Source of the DNA: Photobacterium salinisoli
GTDB lineage: Bacteria > Pseudomonadota > Gammaproteobacteria > Enterobacterales > Vibrionaceae
Length of the DNA: 64,000 bases
Direction: 5' to 3'
NCBI RefSeq assembly: GCF_003614885.1
Contig: NZ_QZMS01000007.1
Coordinates: 744,001 to 808,000 of the forward strand
The notes under the pieces were generated by a model that saw nothing but the letters and a program-made list of their open reading frames with translations, ran no database searches and had not been told where the DNA came from. This document shows positions 47,682-57,555 of this stretch, piece by piece. How positions within the stretch are numbered: the first letter of the stretch is position 1; the number at the start of each line of letters is the position of its first letter. A program made the translations under genes and the position numbers.

Positions 47682-48308
47682 TCAGAACACAAAGCTGACA
47701 CCAAGATTGGTTTGATACACGCTCAACCAGTCACTGTCGATATCCACGTCACAGGCTTGTGTGCCGGTTGCTTCCAGACAGTCAGCCGTTGTGCTGCCGT
47801 CAACACGGCTGGCTAACCATCTGGCTTCTAACCGAATTCTGGTGTTGTTATTGATGAAGAAGTCAGAACCAAAAAAGGCGCCGCCTGACAATAAAATGTT
47901 CTGTTTTGACCAACTGGCATCCATGAGTGTCCCGCCCAGGCTTAAGCCTATAAAGCTGGTAAGCATAGGGGCAATACGATAATGGCTGCTGCTTTGAAAA
48001 TGAAAAAACGTTGCACTGCCGTCGTCATCAAAGCCTTTAGTCTGCATTTTCATGTGCTGTGCAGTAAATCCAATCCGGCCATTGAATAATGATTGTTTTC
48101 CGTAATTACCTTCAATGGTGACACCGAAAAGACCTGCGTTATCCGGGGATATTGTTATCCCTCCTTCCGATTCAATGCTATCTGGAAAGGCGTAGCCCCA
48201 ATACGGCGTTATATAGATTGGTTTTTGTGAACTCGCTTGCGTTTCAGGTGTGATTGCCAGAGCAGAAGCAAGACACGCTATGAATAAGTAATTGTAATTT
48301 AAAGCCAT
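47682..48308 (-). CDS. Putative outer membrane beta-barrel protein
   Basis: 208 residues with a signal peptide (about 1-25) and alternating hydrophobic pattern ending in LGVSFVF, an aromatic C-terminal residue as in outer membrane barrels. Likely an eight-strand OmpW/OmpA-like barrel; not a family I can name. One Cys pair (CLEATGTQAC) could make a loop disulfide. Confidence 0.7.
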   Translation of the reverse strand: MALNYNYLFIACLASALAITPETQASSQKPIYITPYWGYAFPDSIESEGGITISPDNAGLFGVTIEGNYGKQSLFNGRIGFTAQHMKMQTKGFDDDGSATFFHFQSSSHYRIAPMLTSFIGLSLGGTLMDASWSKQNILLSGGAFFGSDFFINNNTRIRLEARWLASRVDGSTTADCLEATGTQACDVDIDSDWLSVYQTNLGVSFVF

Positions 48309-48470
48309 TTGTTCTTCCTTGCGCCAGTATCGAATATTTGTGATAGTTGCCCTAAAACCATGCTGCTTGTATGGTCAAGATCAACGCTCAGCACTACAAT
48401 CTGCTAGTGTTAATACCAGTGGATGGTGCTGGTAGCCTGCACTCACAGTGATAGTAAATATGGAGCGTAT

Positions 48471-48569
48471 ATGAATCATTTAACCCCTGAATTTAAAGTG
48501 GCGGTAACCATTGCCTTTATCATTATGATAGTCCTTTTCGGATTTGGGTTGACGGCAATAACGCATTAA
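48471..48569 (+). CDS. YnhF-family mini membrane protein
   Basis: 32-residue protein, MNHLTPEFKVAVTIAFIIM at its start, one membrane span, ending in LTAITH. It resembles E. coli YnhF (short polar N-terminus with LKF/EFK, then a hydrophobic span with G-LTA at the end). GGAG lies seven bases before the ATG. Function of YnhF is unknown. Confidence 0.75.
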   Translation: MNHLTPEFKVAVTIAFIIMIVLFGFGLTAITH

Positions 48570-48674
48570 TCGTTATATATCACCCTGTTAATATTTTTCT
48601 CCTGTTGCTGAGCATTCGCTTTACAATGAAATTGGGGGAAGGTTTTTTGTTTTTTAACAGAGTGAGTTAGGTGT

Positions 48675-49880
48675 ATGAATCACTTGCCTTTTAGTCTCGG
48701 GGATCTTGATGTCAGTCTTGTCGACACATTTTCTGCAAAATTGTCGGAATCGAAAAAGCACAAAATTGCACTGGTGGTTCAAGGGGGCGGGCAGCGTGGC
48801 ATTTTCACGGCTGGTGTTTTTGATGCCTTTCTGGAAGCCGGGTTTGATCCGTTCGAACTCTATATCGGCACATCTGCCGGCGCGCTGAATCTTTCTTCTT
48901 TTATTAGCCGCCAACACAAGTTTGGTCATGACTTCATCGTCAACCTGACAACCCAACAAGAGTTCTTTAATCTTTACCATTATCTAAGTCAGCAAAAGCC
49001 GATGAATCTGGACTGGGCCTTTGAGCAAATTGGCCTCAATGGTAAGACACCGTTAGATGTATCGACTGCCCGTCGAGTACTGACGTATCGGCAGGCTCTT
49101 GCCTGTGCCACACGTAAAGATACTTTGCAGGATATCTACCTGCCTATGTACGAAGAGAACTGGCGAGATGTACTGCGCGCGTCCTGTGCCATTCCACTGC
49201 TTTATAATCTGCCTGTTAGTCTTAATGAACTTGAATGGGTTGATGGTGGCGTAAGTGCGGCTGTGCCTGTGAAAGAAGCCTGGAAGCGAGGGGCTGAGCT
49301 GGTCATAGTGGTACGAACTGAACCTTTGCAGATGGCACAGCAGACACCGGGGATGCTGGATGACTGGAGAGAACGCATCGAAGTTGCCTTGCCGGAGTAT
49401 ATTGAGCGATTCAGCCTGAATGAATCTCTGGACAGAGTGAAGGCGGTGAGCCATGAACTGACCGACCGTTTCGATAGTTGGAAGCGTTTGTGGCTGGATA
49501 AAGAAAAACAAGGCATGATCGCGGCCGATGAAATGAATAAAGAACTGGAAGAAGAGAAAAAAGCGGTGAATGGCTACCGTAAATGGCTCAGTGGTTTGAA
49601 TGTTGAGCGTTTTCTGTCCTTAACCGGTAAACGCTCTGAAGTGTTTGAAATGCTCAATCGGTATTATCAAACCTACAAAGATGTTAATGATTTTCTTATT
49701 CATCCTCCTGAGGAACTGAAAGTGATTCAGATTGCGCCGCAAAAAGCCCTGCACAGTAAGGCTTTGTTGAGCAGCCAGCAGGATTTGAACCTGGATTACG
49801 TGCAAGGCAAGGAAATCGGCCGTGAATTTTTGGCGTATTTTGCTGATATGCTGAACAACAAAACGACGGTCAGACAATAA
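48675..49880 (+). CDS. Patatin-like phospholipase (YjjU-like)
   Basis: Serine lipase/phospholipase with the patatin Ser-Asp dyad. 401 residues: oxyanion loop GGGQRG (37-42), nucleophile GTSAG with S67, and DGG with D190. No signal peptide, so cytoplasmic or membrane-associated. The C-terminal half (about 230-400) is helical and charged, as in YjjU-type proteins. Substrate unknown. Confidence 0.88.
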   Translation: MNHLPFSLGDLDVSLVDTFSAKLSESKKHKIALVVQGGGQRGIFTAGVFDAFLEAGFDPFELYIGTSAGALNLSSFISRQHKFGHDFIVNLTTQQEFFNLYHYLSQQKPMNLDWAFEQIGLNGKTPLDVSTARRVLTYRQALACATRKDTLQDIYLPMYEENWRDVLRASCAIPLLYNLPVSLNELEWVDGGVSAAVPVKEAWKRGAELVIVVRTEPLQMAQQTPGMLDDWRERIEVALPEYIERFSLNESLDRVKAVSHELTDRFDSWKRLWLDKEKQGMIAADEMNKELEEEKKAVNGYRKWLSGLNVERFLSLTGKRSEVFEMLNRYYQTYKDVNDFLIHPPEELKVIQIAPQKALHSKALLSSQQDLNLDYVQGKEIGREFLAYFADMLNNKTTVRQ

Positions 49881-49991
49881 CCTGATATTCAGTATCGTAA
49901 CAAACGAGGTCACAATATGGCCGCAGGCGGTTACAGTGGCCTTTTTGGGATGAAAGAGATCAGGTAAAGACGGAGAAAGCGCCGTTGATAC

Positions 49992-51299
49992 ATGGAGAAA
50001 ATGATGCAATCAGGTTTTTATATTGGTGACATGTTCTGTCAGCCACACTTTTTTCAACTGCCTTTGAATTATCATGACCACGAAGGCCAAAAAATTCGTG
50101 TTTTTGCCCGCGAAGTGGTGGCAAGAGGTCAGGAAAACAGCCAGTTACCCTGGTTAGTGTACCTGCAGGGCGGGCCGGGATTCCCATCTCCCAGGCCGGA
50201 GGCTGAAAGTGGCTGGCTGAAACGAGCGCTGAAAGATTACAGAGTTCTGCTTCTTGATCAGCGCGGCACAGGGCAGAGTGAACCTATTCATGCGCAGACT
50301 CTGACTGGATTAACGGCGCAACAGCAAGCCGATTACCTGTGCCATTTTCGGGCAGATAATATTGTGCGCGACGCGGAAGCCATACGGGAAGCTCTGGGGA
50401 TTAAACAATGGTCAATTCTGGGGCAAAGCTTTGGTGGGTTTTGCGCTCTGCATTATCTTTCGTTTTACCCGAACAGTCTGACCAGCGCCTGTGTGACGGG
50501 GGGAATTCCGCCAATCGCTGGCCATGCTGATGAGGTGTACCGGGCAACCTATCGCCGGGTACTGGATAAAAATGCCGCTTTCTTTAAGCGTTTTCCTGCC
50601 GCTCAGTCGCTGTGTAATCGCATTGCGGATCATTTACTGGCCCATGATGTTTTTCTGCCGAACGGACAGCGATTTACCGTTGAGCAGTTTCAGTTGATTG
50701 GTATCAATCTTGGCAGAAGTGGCGGGGATCTGGCACTTTATTATCAGTTGGAGAGTGCCTTTGTCGAGGTGAATGGGCAGCCGGAACTCAGCTATAGTTT
50801 CCATAATGCCATGCTGGCGGAGCAGTCATACCAGACCAATCCGATTTATGCGATTCTGCATGAGTCGATTTATTGCCAGCACCAGGCATCCCGCTGGTCT
50901 GCGCATCGGGTGCGCGATGAATACCCACAATGTCATTATCAGACCGGCAAAGATTTTTGTTTTACCGGTGAAATGGTTTATCCGTGGATGTTTGAACAGC
51001 TCGATACTCTGAAACCATTGCGCGAAGCGGCCGCTATTCTGGCAGAAAAAGCGGACTGGCCGGCGTTATATGATGCCAGACAACTGGCCGCTAACCGGGT
51101 TCCGCTGGCCGCAGCGGTTTATGTCGAAGACATGTACGTGGAATTTGATTACAGCCGTGACACCCTGGCCGGTATCTCAAACAGTAAAGCCTGGATGACG
51201 AATGAGTTCGAGCATAACGGCCTGCGGGCTGATGGTGAGCGTATCCTCGATACTTTACTTCGCTTCAATCAGGAGATTCACGATCAGCTTCAGGGGTAG
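49992..51299 (+). CDS. Proline iminopeptidase-like alpha/beta hydrolase (S33)
   Basis: 435-residue S33-family hydrolase likely to release N-terminal proline from peptides. Motifs: YLQGGPGFPSPRP (58-69, oxyanion region), DQRGTGQSEP (89-98) and the nucleophile elbow GQSFGG with S146. This is the longer class of prolyl aminopeptidase (about 430 residues). The start could be M1 or M4/M5. A terminator follows at once. Confidence 0.85.
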   Translation: MEKMMQSGFYIGDMFCQPHFFQLPLNYHDHEGQKIRVFAREVVARGQENSQLPWLVYLQGGPGFPSPRPEAESGWLKRALKDYRVLLLDQRGTGQSEPIHAQTLTGLTAQQQADYLCHFRADNIVRDAEAIREALGIKQWSILGQSFGGFCALHYLSFYPNSLTSACVTGGIPPIAGHADEVYRATYRRVLDKNAAFFKRFPAAQSLCNRIADHLLAHDVFLPNGQRFTVEQFQLIGINLGRSGGDLALYYQLESAFVEVNGQPELSYSFHNAMLAEQSYQTNPIYAILHESIYCQHQASRWSAHRVRDEYPQCHYQTGKDFCFTGEMVYPWMFEQLDTLKPLREAAAILAEKADWPALYDARQLAANRVPLAAAVYVEDMYVEFDYSRDTLAGISNSKAWMTNEFEHNGLRADGERILDTLLRFNQEIHDQLQG

Positions 51300-51308
51300 A
51301 ACAACAGG

Positions 51309-51334
51309 GGGCTCTGAAAAATACAGAGCCCTTT
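51309..51334 (+). terminator. Terminator after the proline iminopeptidase gene
   Basis: Stem GGGCTCTG/CAGAGCCC with a seven-base A-rich loop and a short T run, ten bases past the stop codon. The following 51335-51574 carries the ribA promoter region; no flavin riboswitch is seen there. Confidence 0.75.
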
Positions 51335-51574
51335 ATCTCTGACAACAGTCAATATTGCTCAAGTCTTAATTGTTATGTTATAACACCTCTTGTGGGTGGC
51401 ACTGAAGTATAAGTCAACGGTGATGACTGTTTTAGTGTCATAATTTTAGATATCATCAGTACCACATGCATACCAACAGCGCATTGAAGTCAGCGGTCTA
51501 ATGAACTGTGTCGGTAGATAACATAGCAATCAATTGTCGTCAGACTGTGGTTGTATGAGAGGTAATAAAACAAG

Positions 51575-52174
51575 ATGGTAAATGTAAGGGCCAGAGTCCC
51601 CTTTAAAGTCGGTACGAAAAGCCATATCCCTGCCGATATTCTCTCTTTTGATGGCCTAGCTTCAGGAAAAGAGCATGTTGCGCTTATTTTCCGTGATGCC
51701 GATAAACAACAGATCCCCCCTTTGGTCAGAATGCATTCTGAATGCCTTACCGGGGATGTGTTCCATTCGTCACGTTGTGACTGTGGTGAGCAGTTAGATG
51801 AAACCATAGAACGCATGGCCGAAGACGGTGGCATTATCTTGTATCTGCGCCAGGAAGGCCGTGGGATTGGTTTGTATAACAAAATCGATGCCTACCTGCT
51901 GCAGAGCCAGGGTATGAATACTTATGAGGCAAATAACCATTTGGGATTTGGTGATGATCTTCGGGATTTTTCCGAAGCGGCACAAATGCTCAAAGCACTA
52001 GGTGTTGAAAGCATCAGATTGATCACCAATAATCCGAAAAAAATTCAGGACCTGGAAGCTTTAGGCATTTCAATCGAAGAAGTTGTGGGAACAAAAGCAC
52101 ACTTGAAAGAGGGTAATGAAAATTACCTTCGTGCCAAAGCCAGCCGTGGTAAACACCGTTTTCATTTTGACTGA
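51575..52174 (+). CDS. ribA: GTP cyclohydrolase II
   Basis: First step of riboflavin synthesis: converts GTP to a diaminopyrimidine. 199 residues, standalone RibA (no RibB fusion). Zinc ligands lie in [18 protein letters not shown] (cysteines spaced C-x10-C-x-C), and the catalytic [10 protein letters not shown] and NNPKK segments are present. It is rather unlike the E. coli enzyme, so it may be a second copy. Not in a rib operon here. Confidence 0.92.
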   Translation: MVNVRARVPFKVGTKSHIPADILSFDGLASGKEHVALIFRDADKQQIPPLVRMHSECLTGDVFHSSRCDCGEQLDETIERMAEDGGIILYLRQEGRGIGLYNKIDAYLLQSQGMNTYEANNHLGFGDDLRDFSEAAQMLKALGVESIRLITNNPKKIQDLEALGISIEEVVGTKAHLKEGNENYLRAKASRGKHRFHFD

Positions 52175-52270
52175 AACCGGCATATACCAATGAAAAAGTG
52201 AGCTGAAACGCTTAATGCCGTTCGGATAAGCATTAAAAGTTATATCTAAACGGGTATTTGGCAGGAACGA

Positions 52271-52302
52271 AGAGGACTGAACGTGGAGACGTTCGGTCCT
52301 CT
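52271..52302. repeat. 13-bp inverted repeat near an accessory-region edge
   Basis: AGAGGACTGAACG/CGTTCGGTCCTCT with loop TGGAGA and one G-T pair. It lies between ribA and the convergent GNAT gene and lacks a T run. Either a terminator remnant or a boundary repeat. Confidence 0.45.
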
Positions 52303-52347
52303 CGAGCTTGTAAATATCAAAAACTTTAATTTTGACAAGTAAATATT

Positions 52348-52890
52348 CTATAACTTCATTATCTTCTGAAATTTGAAAAAATCAGCTTCACTTAGTCTTG
52401 CGTCATCGATATCGACATTACCAGTCTGAGCATCATTTTCTTTATGGTATTTGTTAAAGAATTCAACAATAAAAAAACCACACTTATTTACATAGAAATT
52501 AATATTTCTCTTTTCAAAATAAGGCGTGACTGTTGTCCAGACCTTAGTTTTCGGGTACGCAGCTTCAATGGCTTTCCATGCTGCCAGTCCTAGACCATTG
52601 TTATGACTTCCGGGGTAAATAAAAAACAGATCGAGACTGTTGTATTGGGTTTCTGTATTAATATTCAGCACAACACCACCCACTTTCTCCTCTCCGTATA
52701 CTATATGATTGATAACGGCTCCCTTGGCGTTAAAAGAACCAGATATATCTTCATCTGATGGGATCGGCTCACTGTGCGATGGGCCAAATTGCTCGACCAA
52801 TGCATCGGTAAAAGTCTGCTGCAACTTGGTTTTAAAAGCCGATAGTTCTTCTAATCCTACTGGTACTAAACGTACACATTTCTCATTCAT
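52348..52890 (-). CDS. GNAT-family acetyltransferase
   Basis: 180-residue N-acetyltransferase by fold: LDLFFIYPGSHNNGLGLAAWKAIEAAYP (acetyl-CoA loop region, with G-N-N-G-L-G in place of the Q/RxxGxG/A consensus) and the C-terminal block KRNINFYVNKCGF. Substrate unknown. Lower GC than neighbours and no operon partner. It begins the AT-richer segment that also holds the efflux system. Confidence 0.75.
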   Translation of the reverse strand: MNEKCVRLVPVGLEELSAFKTKLQQTFTDALVEQFGPSHSEPIPSDEDISGSFNAKGAVINHIVYGEEKVGGVVLNINTETQYNSLDLFFIYPGSHNNGLGLAAWKAIEAAYPKTKVWTTVTPYFEKRNINFYVNKCGFFIVEFFNKYHKENDAQTGNVDIDDARLSEADFFKFQKIMKL

Positions 52891-53005
52891 AACCTAAATT
52901 AACCTTTTGAAAATAGCTTTGTTATGTTCTTTTTTAAATTCTTTTTATTTCGAACTAATCCACGAAAACTGACTGTCACATGAAAGCATCGAATCAGTGA
53001 CAATG

Positions 53006-54409
53006 TTATATCAGTCCACCACCTAACGCTTTATATAGAAATACTGCGTTATTTAGTTCTTGTTGTTTGAGTTCCAGTAACGTTTGTTTAGCTAGATAAA
53101 GTTGTCGCTGCGAATCCAACAGTTCTAAACGTCGCTCCATACCCGCCTTGTAACGAAGATCAGATAACTTAGTTCTTCGCTCGGCTGCAGATACGACTCT
53201 TTCTTGCGCTGTAGTTTGTAACTTATACGTTTCACTGCCGACTAATCCGTCTGCGACTTCTTTAAACGCAATGTGAATTGCTTTTTCATATTCTGCAATT
53301 GAAGTCGATTTACGAACTTTAGCCAGTTCTAACTCTGCATTGAGTCTCCCGCCTTGAAATATAGGCAATGTAACTTGCGGTGCGATTGACCAAGTCTCAT
53401 ACCCAGAGCCTACTAAATTCCTGACATCTTGGCTTACATAACCGATCGAGGTTGTCAGTGATATGCGAGGAAAATACGCAGCTCGAGCCGCACCAATATC
53501 CTCGTTAGCGGCAATCAAATTCTGCTCCGCTTGCAGGATATCAGGTCGATGCAGCAACAAGTCTGACGGTAATCCTGCCGGTAAAGACGTTTTCACCGAT
53601 TGATCAGAGAGTAAATTTGGCTCTGGAAGATCAGTCGGTATGTCTGAGCCCACTAATTGACGCAGTGAGTGCCTTGCCTGCTCTAAAGCTCGCTTATTCG
53701 CAATCTGAATCGCTTCTGCACTTGCAACTTGCCCCTCAGCTTGGGCGACATCAAGCGCACTGTTTTGACTCGCCATTCGTAGTTGAATTGTTAACTCTAG
53801 CGATTTTTTCCAATCCGCCAACGTATCTTCCGCCAATTTAAGTTGCTCATACGCGAGTTGTTCAGAAAAATAGGCTTCACAAATTGAACTAATCAAAGAA
53901 ATTTGTGCCGCTTGACGCCCGTAATCACTCGCTAGATAACGGGCAAAGGCAGCATCTGACATTGAACGTGCACGACCAAACAAATCAATTTCGAATGCAC
54001 TAATTCCAACAGTTAAATTACTCTGCTTTTCTATTTGAGATATCTTGGGATCGCCACCGGTCACTGAGCGTTGTCTCGTGGTATCAAGAGAAGCGCCCAC
54101 ACTCGGCAATCTTGCAGCGCGTTCTATTCCATATTGAGCTTTCACCGATTCAACATTCAGTGTCGCGATACGCAGATCCCTGTTGTTGGCCAACGCTAGC
54201 TCAATCAGCGCCTGTAAGCGCTTATCGATGAACATTTCACGCCAAGCCATTTCCGCGGTTGGCTTTGATGATGGAGGTACAGCTTTTCCATCTATAGTAA
54301 ATACTTCCGGAACTGGCGCGGCTGGCTTTGTCATTTCAGGAGTCAGTGAACAAGCTGAAAGAAATAAAACCATAACAAAAACAATATAATGCATAGTATT
54401 AACCTTCAA
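53006..54409 (-). CDS. RND efflux outer membrane factor (NodT/OprM family)
   Basis: TolC-like outer membrane channel, 467 residues, of the tripartite pump. Lipoprotein signal with SAC (about 18-20) and the two OEP repeats; AELELAKVRKSTSIAEYEKAI and ELLDSQRQLYLAKQTLLE are typical. Third gene of the efflux operon, overlapping the pump gene by 11 bases; equals adeC in the Acinetobacter arrangement. Confidence 0.9.
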   Translation of the reverse strand: MKVNTMHYIVFVMVLFLSACSLTPEMTKPAAPVPEVFTIDGKAVPPSSKPTAEMAWREMFIDKRLQALIELALANNRDLRIATLNVESVKAQYGIERAARLPSVGASLDTTRQRSVTGGDPKISQIEKQSNLTVGISAFEIDLFGRARSMSDAAFARYLASDYGRQAAQISLISSICEAYFSEQLAYEQLKLAEDTLADWKKSLELTIQLRMASQNSALDVAQAEGQVASAEAIQIANKRALEQARHSLRQLVGSDIPTDLPEPNLLSDQSVKTSLPAGLPSDLLLHRPDILQAEQNLIAANEDIGAARAAYFPRISLTTSIGYVSQDVRNLVGSGYETWSIAPQVTLPIFQGGRLNAELELAKVRKSTSIAEYEKAIHIAFKEVADGLVGSETYKLQTTAQERVVSAAERRTKLSDLRYKAGMERRLELLDSQRQLYLAKQTLLELKQQELNNAVFLYKALGGGLI

Positions 54410-57400
54410 GCTGCATAGGTGACTTCTTATTTGTCTGTTGCCAAGACTTTAAACGCTCTTGAATACTCATCACGAACACGAAGAAAGCAGGTACAAAGTA
54501 AATGGCAAGTAATGTAGCGCTGACCATTCCACCGAACACACCTGTTCCTATTGCACGTTGAGTTTCTGCACTAGCGCCTTCTGCTAGCATCAGTGGCATA
54601 ACACCAAGACCAAATGCCAGAGAGGTCATCAAGATAGGTCTTAGTCGCAACTTCGCAGCTTGAACGGCTGACTGAACCAATCCGTTGCCTTGCTCTCTCA
54701 ACTGTTTGGCAAACTCAACAATCAGAATCGCGTTTTTCGCCGAAAGACCAATAACGGTGATCATCCCGACTTTGAAGAAAACGTCGTTTGGCATGTCACG
54801 TACTACAATAGCGAGTACCGCACCTAACAATCCCAAGGGCACAACTAACATGACCGATAAGGGAATAGCCCAACTCTCATAGAGTGCGGCCAACACTAAG
54901 AAGACAACAAACATCGATAGCGCCATTAGCATAGGTGCTTGTTTCGCTGAGTGAAGCTCTTGCAATGCCTGTCCTGTCCATGCAATGGTAAAGCCTGACG
55001 GAAGTTGCTTAGCCATTTTCTCTATTTCAGCCATCGCCTCGCCGCTAGAAACTCCAGAAGCTGCGCTACCAGAAATTCGAACCGCTGGATAACCCTGGAA
55101 GCGAATAAATTGCGGTGCCGACTCAGACCAAATAGGTGTCACGATTTCTGATAACGGAACCATTCCACCATTAATGTTTCTCACATAAAGCTTAAGTACG
55201 TCCTCAATCTGCATCCTTGATGAAGCATCTGCTTGCATGATGACTTGCTGCATTCTGCCTTCATTCGGAAAGTCGTTGATGTATAACGATCCAATCGCAG
55301 TTGATAGCGTCTCACTAATACTCGTGAATGAAACACCTAACGCCTCAGCTTTCTGGCGATCAATATCAAGATGAATACTCGTACCCGCAGGAAGCCCATC
55401 AGAATAGGCATCGCTAAGTGATTTGCTATTTTTCGCCAACTCTAACATCTTGGTCTCAGTGGCTTTCAATGCCTCGTATCCCTGATTTCCACGATCTTGC
55501 AAGAAGAACGTAATATCAGAACTCGTTCCTAACTCATCGATTGAAGGAGGCAGCATGTGCATAACGGTTCCCTCTGTCACGTCTGCCATTGCCTCTTCAG
55601 CAAGTTTTAACTCATCCAGTGTTGAGGTATCGTTGCGTGTTTCCCAATCTTTCAACGTGGTAAAACTCTGCGCGGTGTTAGTACCTGAACCGGAAAATCC
55701 AAAGCCAATAACCGTCATTGTTGACTCAATTGCAGGACGGCTTAACGCATGCTGTTCAAATTTTTTCACAACATCCAATGTACGCACTGTAGTTGCGTCT
55801 GCCGGAAGCTGAATATTGGTAATAAAATAGCCTTGGTCTTCTTCTGGTAAAAACGATGACGGCAACTGTCTATACACAAGAACCAAAATCGCGCACAGAA
55901 ACACAAAGACAAGCATCATTCGTCCTTTGCGATTCACTAACACGTTGACCTGAGATTCATACCGATTGTTCATTCGGTTAAAGCCACGATTAAACCATTT
56001 AGCGAATCTTGTTTGCTCGTGGTGATTAGCATTAACCGGTTTTAGCAACGTGGCACAAAGCGCCGGCGTTAGGGTTAGCGCCAAAAATGCTGAGAACAGA
56101 ATTGATACCGCCATCGATAATGTAAACTGCTTATAAATGGCGCCGACCGAATCACTGGCAAATGCCATCGGGATGAAAACCGCCGTTAGCACAAGTGTGA
56201 TACCTATAATGGCGCCAGTAATCTCTTTCATCGCCTTTGATGTCGCTTCTTTCGGAGATAAGCCTTTTTCCGACATCAAGCGTTCCACGTTTTCGACAAC
56301 GACAATCGCATCATCGACGATAATACCTATCGCCAGAACCATACCGAACATCGTTAACACGTTGATCGAAAAACCGGTTAACAGCATGACGGTGAACGTC
56401 CCCAATAAGGCTATCGGTGCAACAATGGCTGGGATCAGGGTGTAACGAATATTCTGTAAAAACAGAAACATAACAAAAAATACCAGCACCATAGCTTCAA
56501 TTAAGGTATGGACAACCTTATTGATTGAAACTTTAACGAAAGGTGCTGTATTAAATGGAATTGAATAGGTCATCCCAGCAGGTAGACTCTGACTCAACTC
56601 CGCCAAACGCTTTTGTACCGCATCCGCAGTTTTAACCGCATTCGCTCCCGGTGTGAGCTGAATAGCCGCAGCCGTCGCTGTTTTACCATTTTCACGATTC
56701 AAATAACCATAAGATTGAGATCCGATTTCTACACGTGCAACGTCGCTTAGGACGACTTTCGAACCGTTGTTATTTGCACGAAGAATAATATTTGAAAATT
56801 CTTCAACACTGGTTAACTGGCCTTGCACGGTTAATGGAACGGTTACTCGTTGCCCTAATACGGTCGGCGCAGCACCAATACTTCCGGGCGCTATCTGCGT
56901 ATTTTGCTGAATAATGGACTGGCTGACATCATTCATCGTTAAACCCAATGAATTGAGCTTACTCGGGTCAATCCAGATTCTCATTGCCTTCTCTGCACCG
57001 AATGACTGTACACGACCGACACCCTCAATACGGCGCAGTTCGTCTACGATATTGCGAGCCAAATAGTCGTTTAATGCTATTTCGTCAAAGCGGTTATCAT
57101 CAGATTTTAATCCAACAATCATCAGAAAATTTGATGTTGCAGATTCTACTGACAAGCCACTTTGACGCACTACCTGCGGTAAACGTGACTCGACTGCTTT
57201 TAGTTGGTTTTGTACATCAACTTGTGCCAGATCTGAATCTGTTCCGGGTTTAAATGTTGCCGTAATCGATGCAGAACCGGAGTTGTCAGCAGACGACTCG
57301 AAATACATCAAGTTCTTAACGTTCGACAGCTCTCCCTCGATAAGACTAAGAACACCGTCGTTCATTTCCTTCGGGCTGGCTCCCGGATACGTCGCCATAA

Positions 57401-57533
57401 TACTGACCGTCGGAGGCGCAACAGAGGGATAACGGGAAATAGGCAACTTCGGAATCGAAATGCATCCAAACAAAATAATGAAAAGAGCAATAACCCAAGC
57501 AAATACGGGGCGATGAATAAAAAACTGAGACAT
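54399..57533 (-). CDS. RND multidrug efflux pump (HAE1 family, AdeB/AcrB-like)
   Basis: 1044-residue inner membrane proton antiporter that exports drugs, with twelve membrane segments and two large periplasmic loops. The proton-relay aspartates are in GIIVDDAIVVVENVERL (about 405-421). Other marks: FSSFLPEEDQGYF-type SSFLPEEDQGYF and GFSGSGTN. Length is standard for AcrB/MexB. Partner genes on either side. Substrates unknown. Confidence 0.94.
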   Translation of the reverse strand: MSQFFIHRPVFAWVIALFIILFGCISIPKLPISRYPSVAPPTVSIMATYPGASPKEMNDGVLSLIEGELSNVKNLMYFESSADNSGSASITATFKPGTDSDLAQVDVQNQLKAVESRLPQVVRQSGLSVESATSNFLMIVGLKSDDNRFDEIALNDYLARNIVDELRRIEGVGRVQSFGAEKAMRIWIDPSKLNSLGLTMNDVSQSIIQQNTQIAPGSIGAAPTVLGQRVTVPLTVQGQLTSVEEFSNIILRANNNGSKVVLSDVARVEIGSQSYGYLNRENGKTATAAAIQLTPGANAVKTADAVQKRLAELSQSLPAGMTYSIPFNTAPFVKVSINKVVHTLIEAMVLVFFVMFLFLQNIRYTLIPAIVAPIALLGTFTVMLLTGFSINVLTMFGMVLAIGIIVDDAIVVVENVERLMSEKGLSPKEATSKAMKEITGAIIGITLVLTAVFIPMAFASDSVGAIYKQFTLSMAVSILFSAFLALTLTPALCATLLKPVNANHHEQTRFAKWFNRGFNRMNNRYESQVNVLVNRKGRMMLVFVFLCAILVLVYRQLPSSFLPEEDQGYFITNIQLPADATTVRTLDVVKKFEQHALSRPAIESTMTVIGFGFSGSGTNTAQSFTTLKDWETRNDTSTLDELKLAEEAMADVTEGTVMHMLPPSIDELGTSSDITFFLQDRGNQGYEALKATETKMLELAKNSKSLSDAYSDGLPAGTSIHLDIDRQKAEALGVSFTSISETLSTAIGSLYINDFPNEGRMQQVIMQADASSRMQIEDVLKLYVRNINGGMVPLSEIVTPIWSESAPQFIRFQGYPAVRISGSAASGVSSGEAMAEIEKMAKQLPSGFTIAWTGQALQELHSAKQAPMLMALSMFVVFLVLAALYESWAIPLSVMLVVPLGLLGAVLAIVVRDMPNDVFFKVGMITVIGLSAKNAILIVEFAKQLREQGNGLVQSAVQAAKLRLRPILMTSLAFGLGVMPLMLAEGASAETQRAIGTGVFGGMVSATLLAIYFVPAFFVFVMSIQERLKSWQQTNKKSPMQLEG

Positions 57534-57555
57534 AAAAAAGACACTCTAACCTTAA

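Noticed and set aside
51335..51574. Flavin riboswitch upstream of ribA
   Set aside because: The conserved FMN aptamer blocks (such as GGGGC and the GAAATTCC-type segments) are not present.
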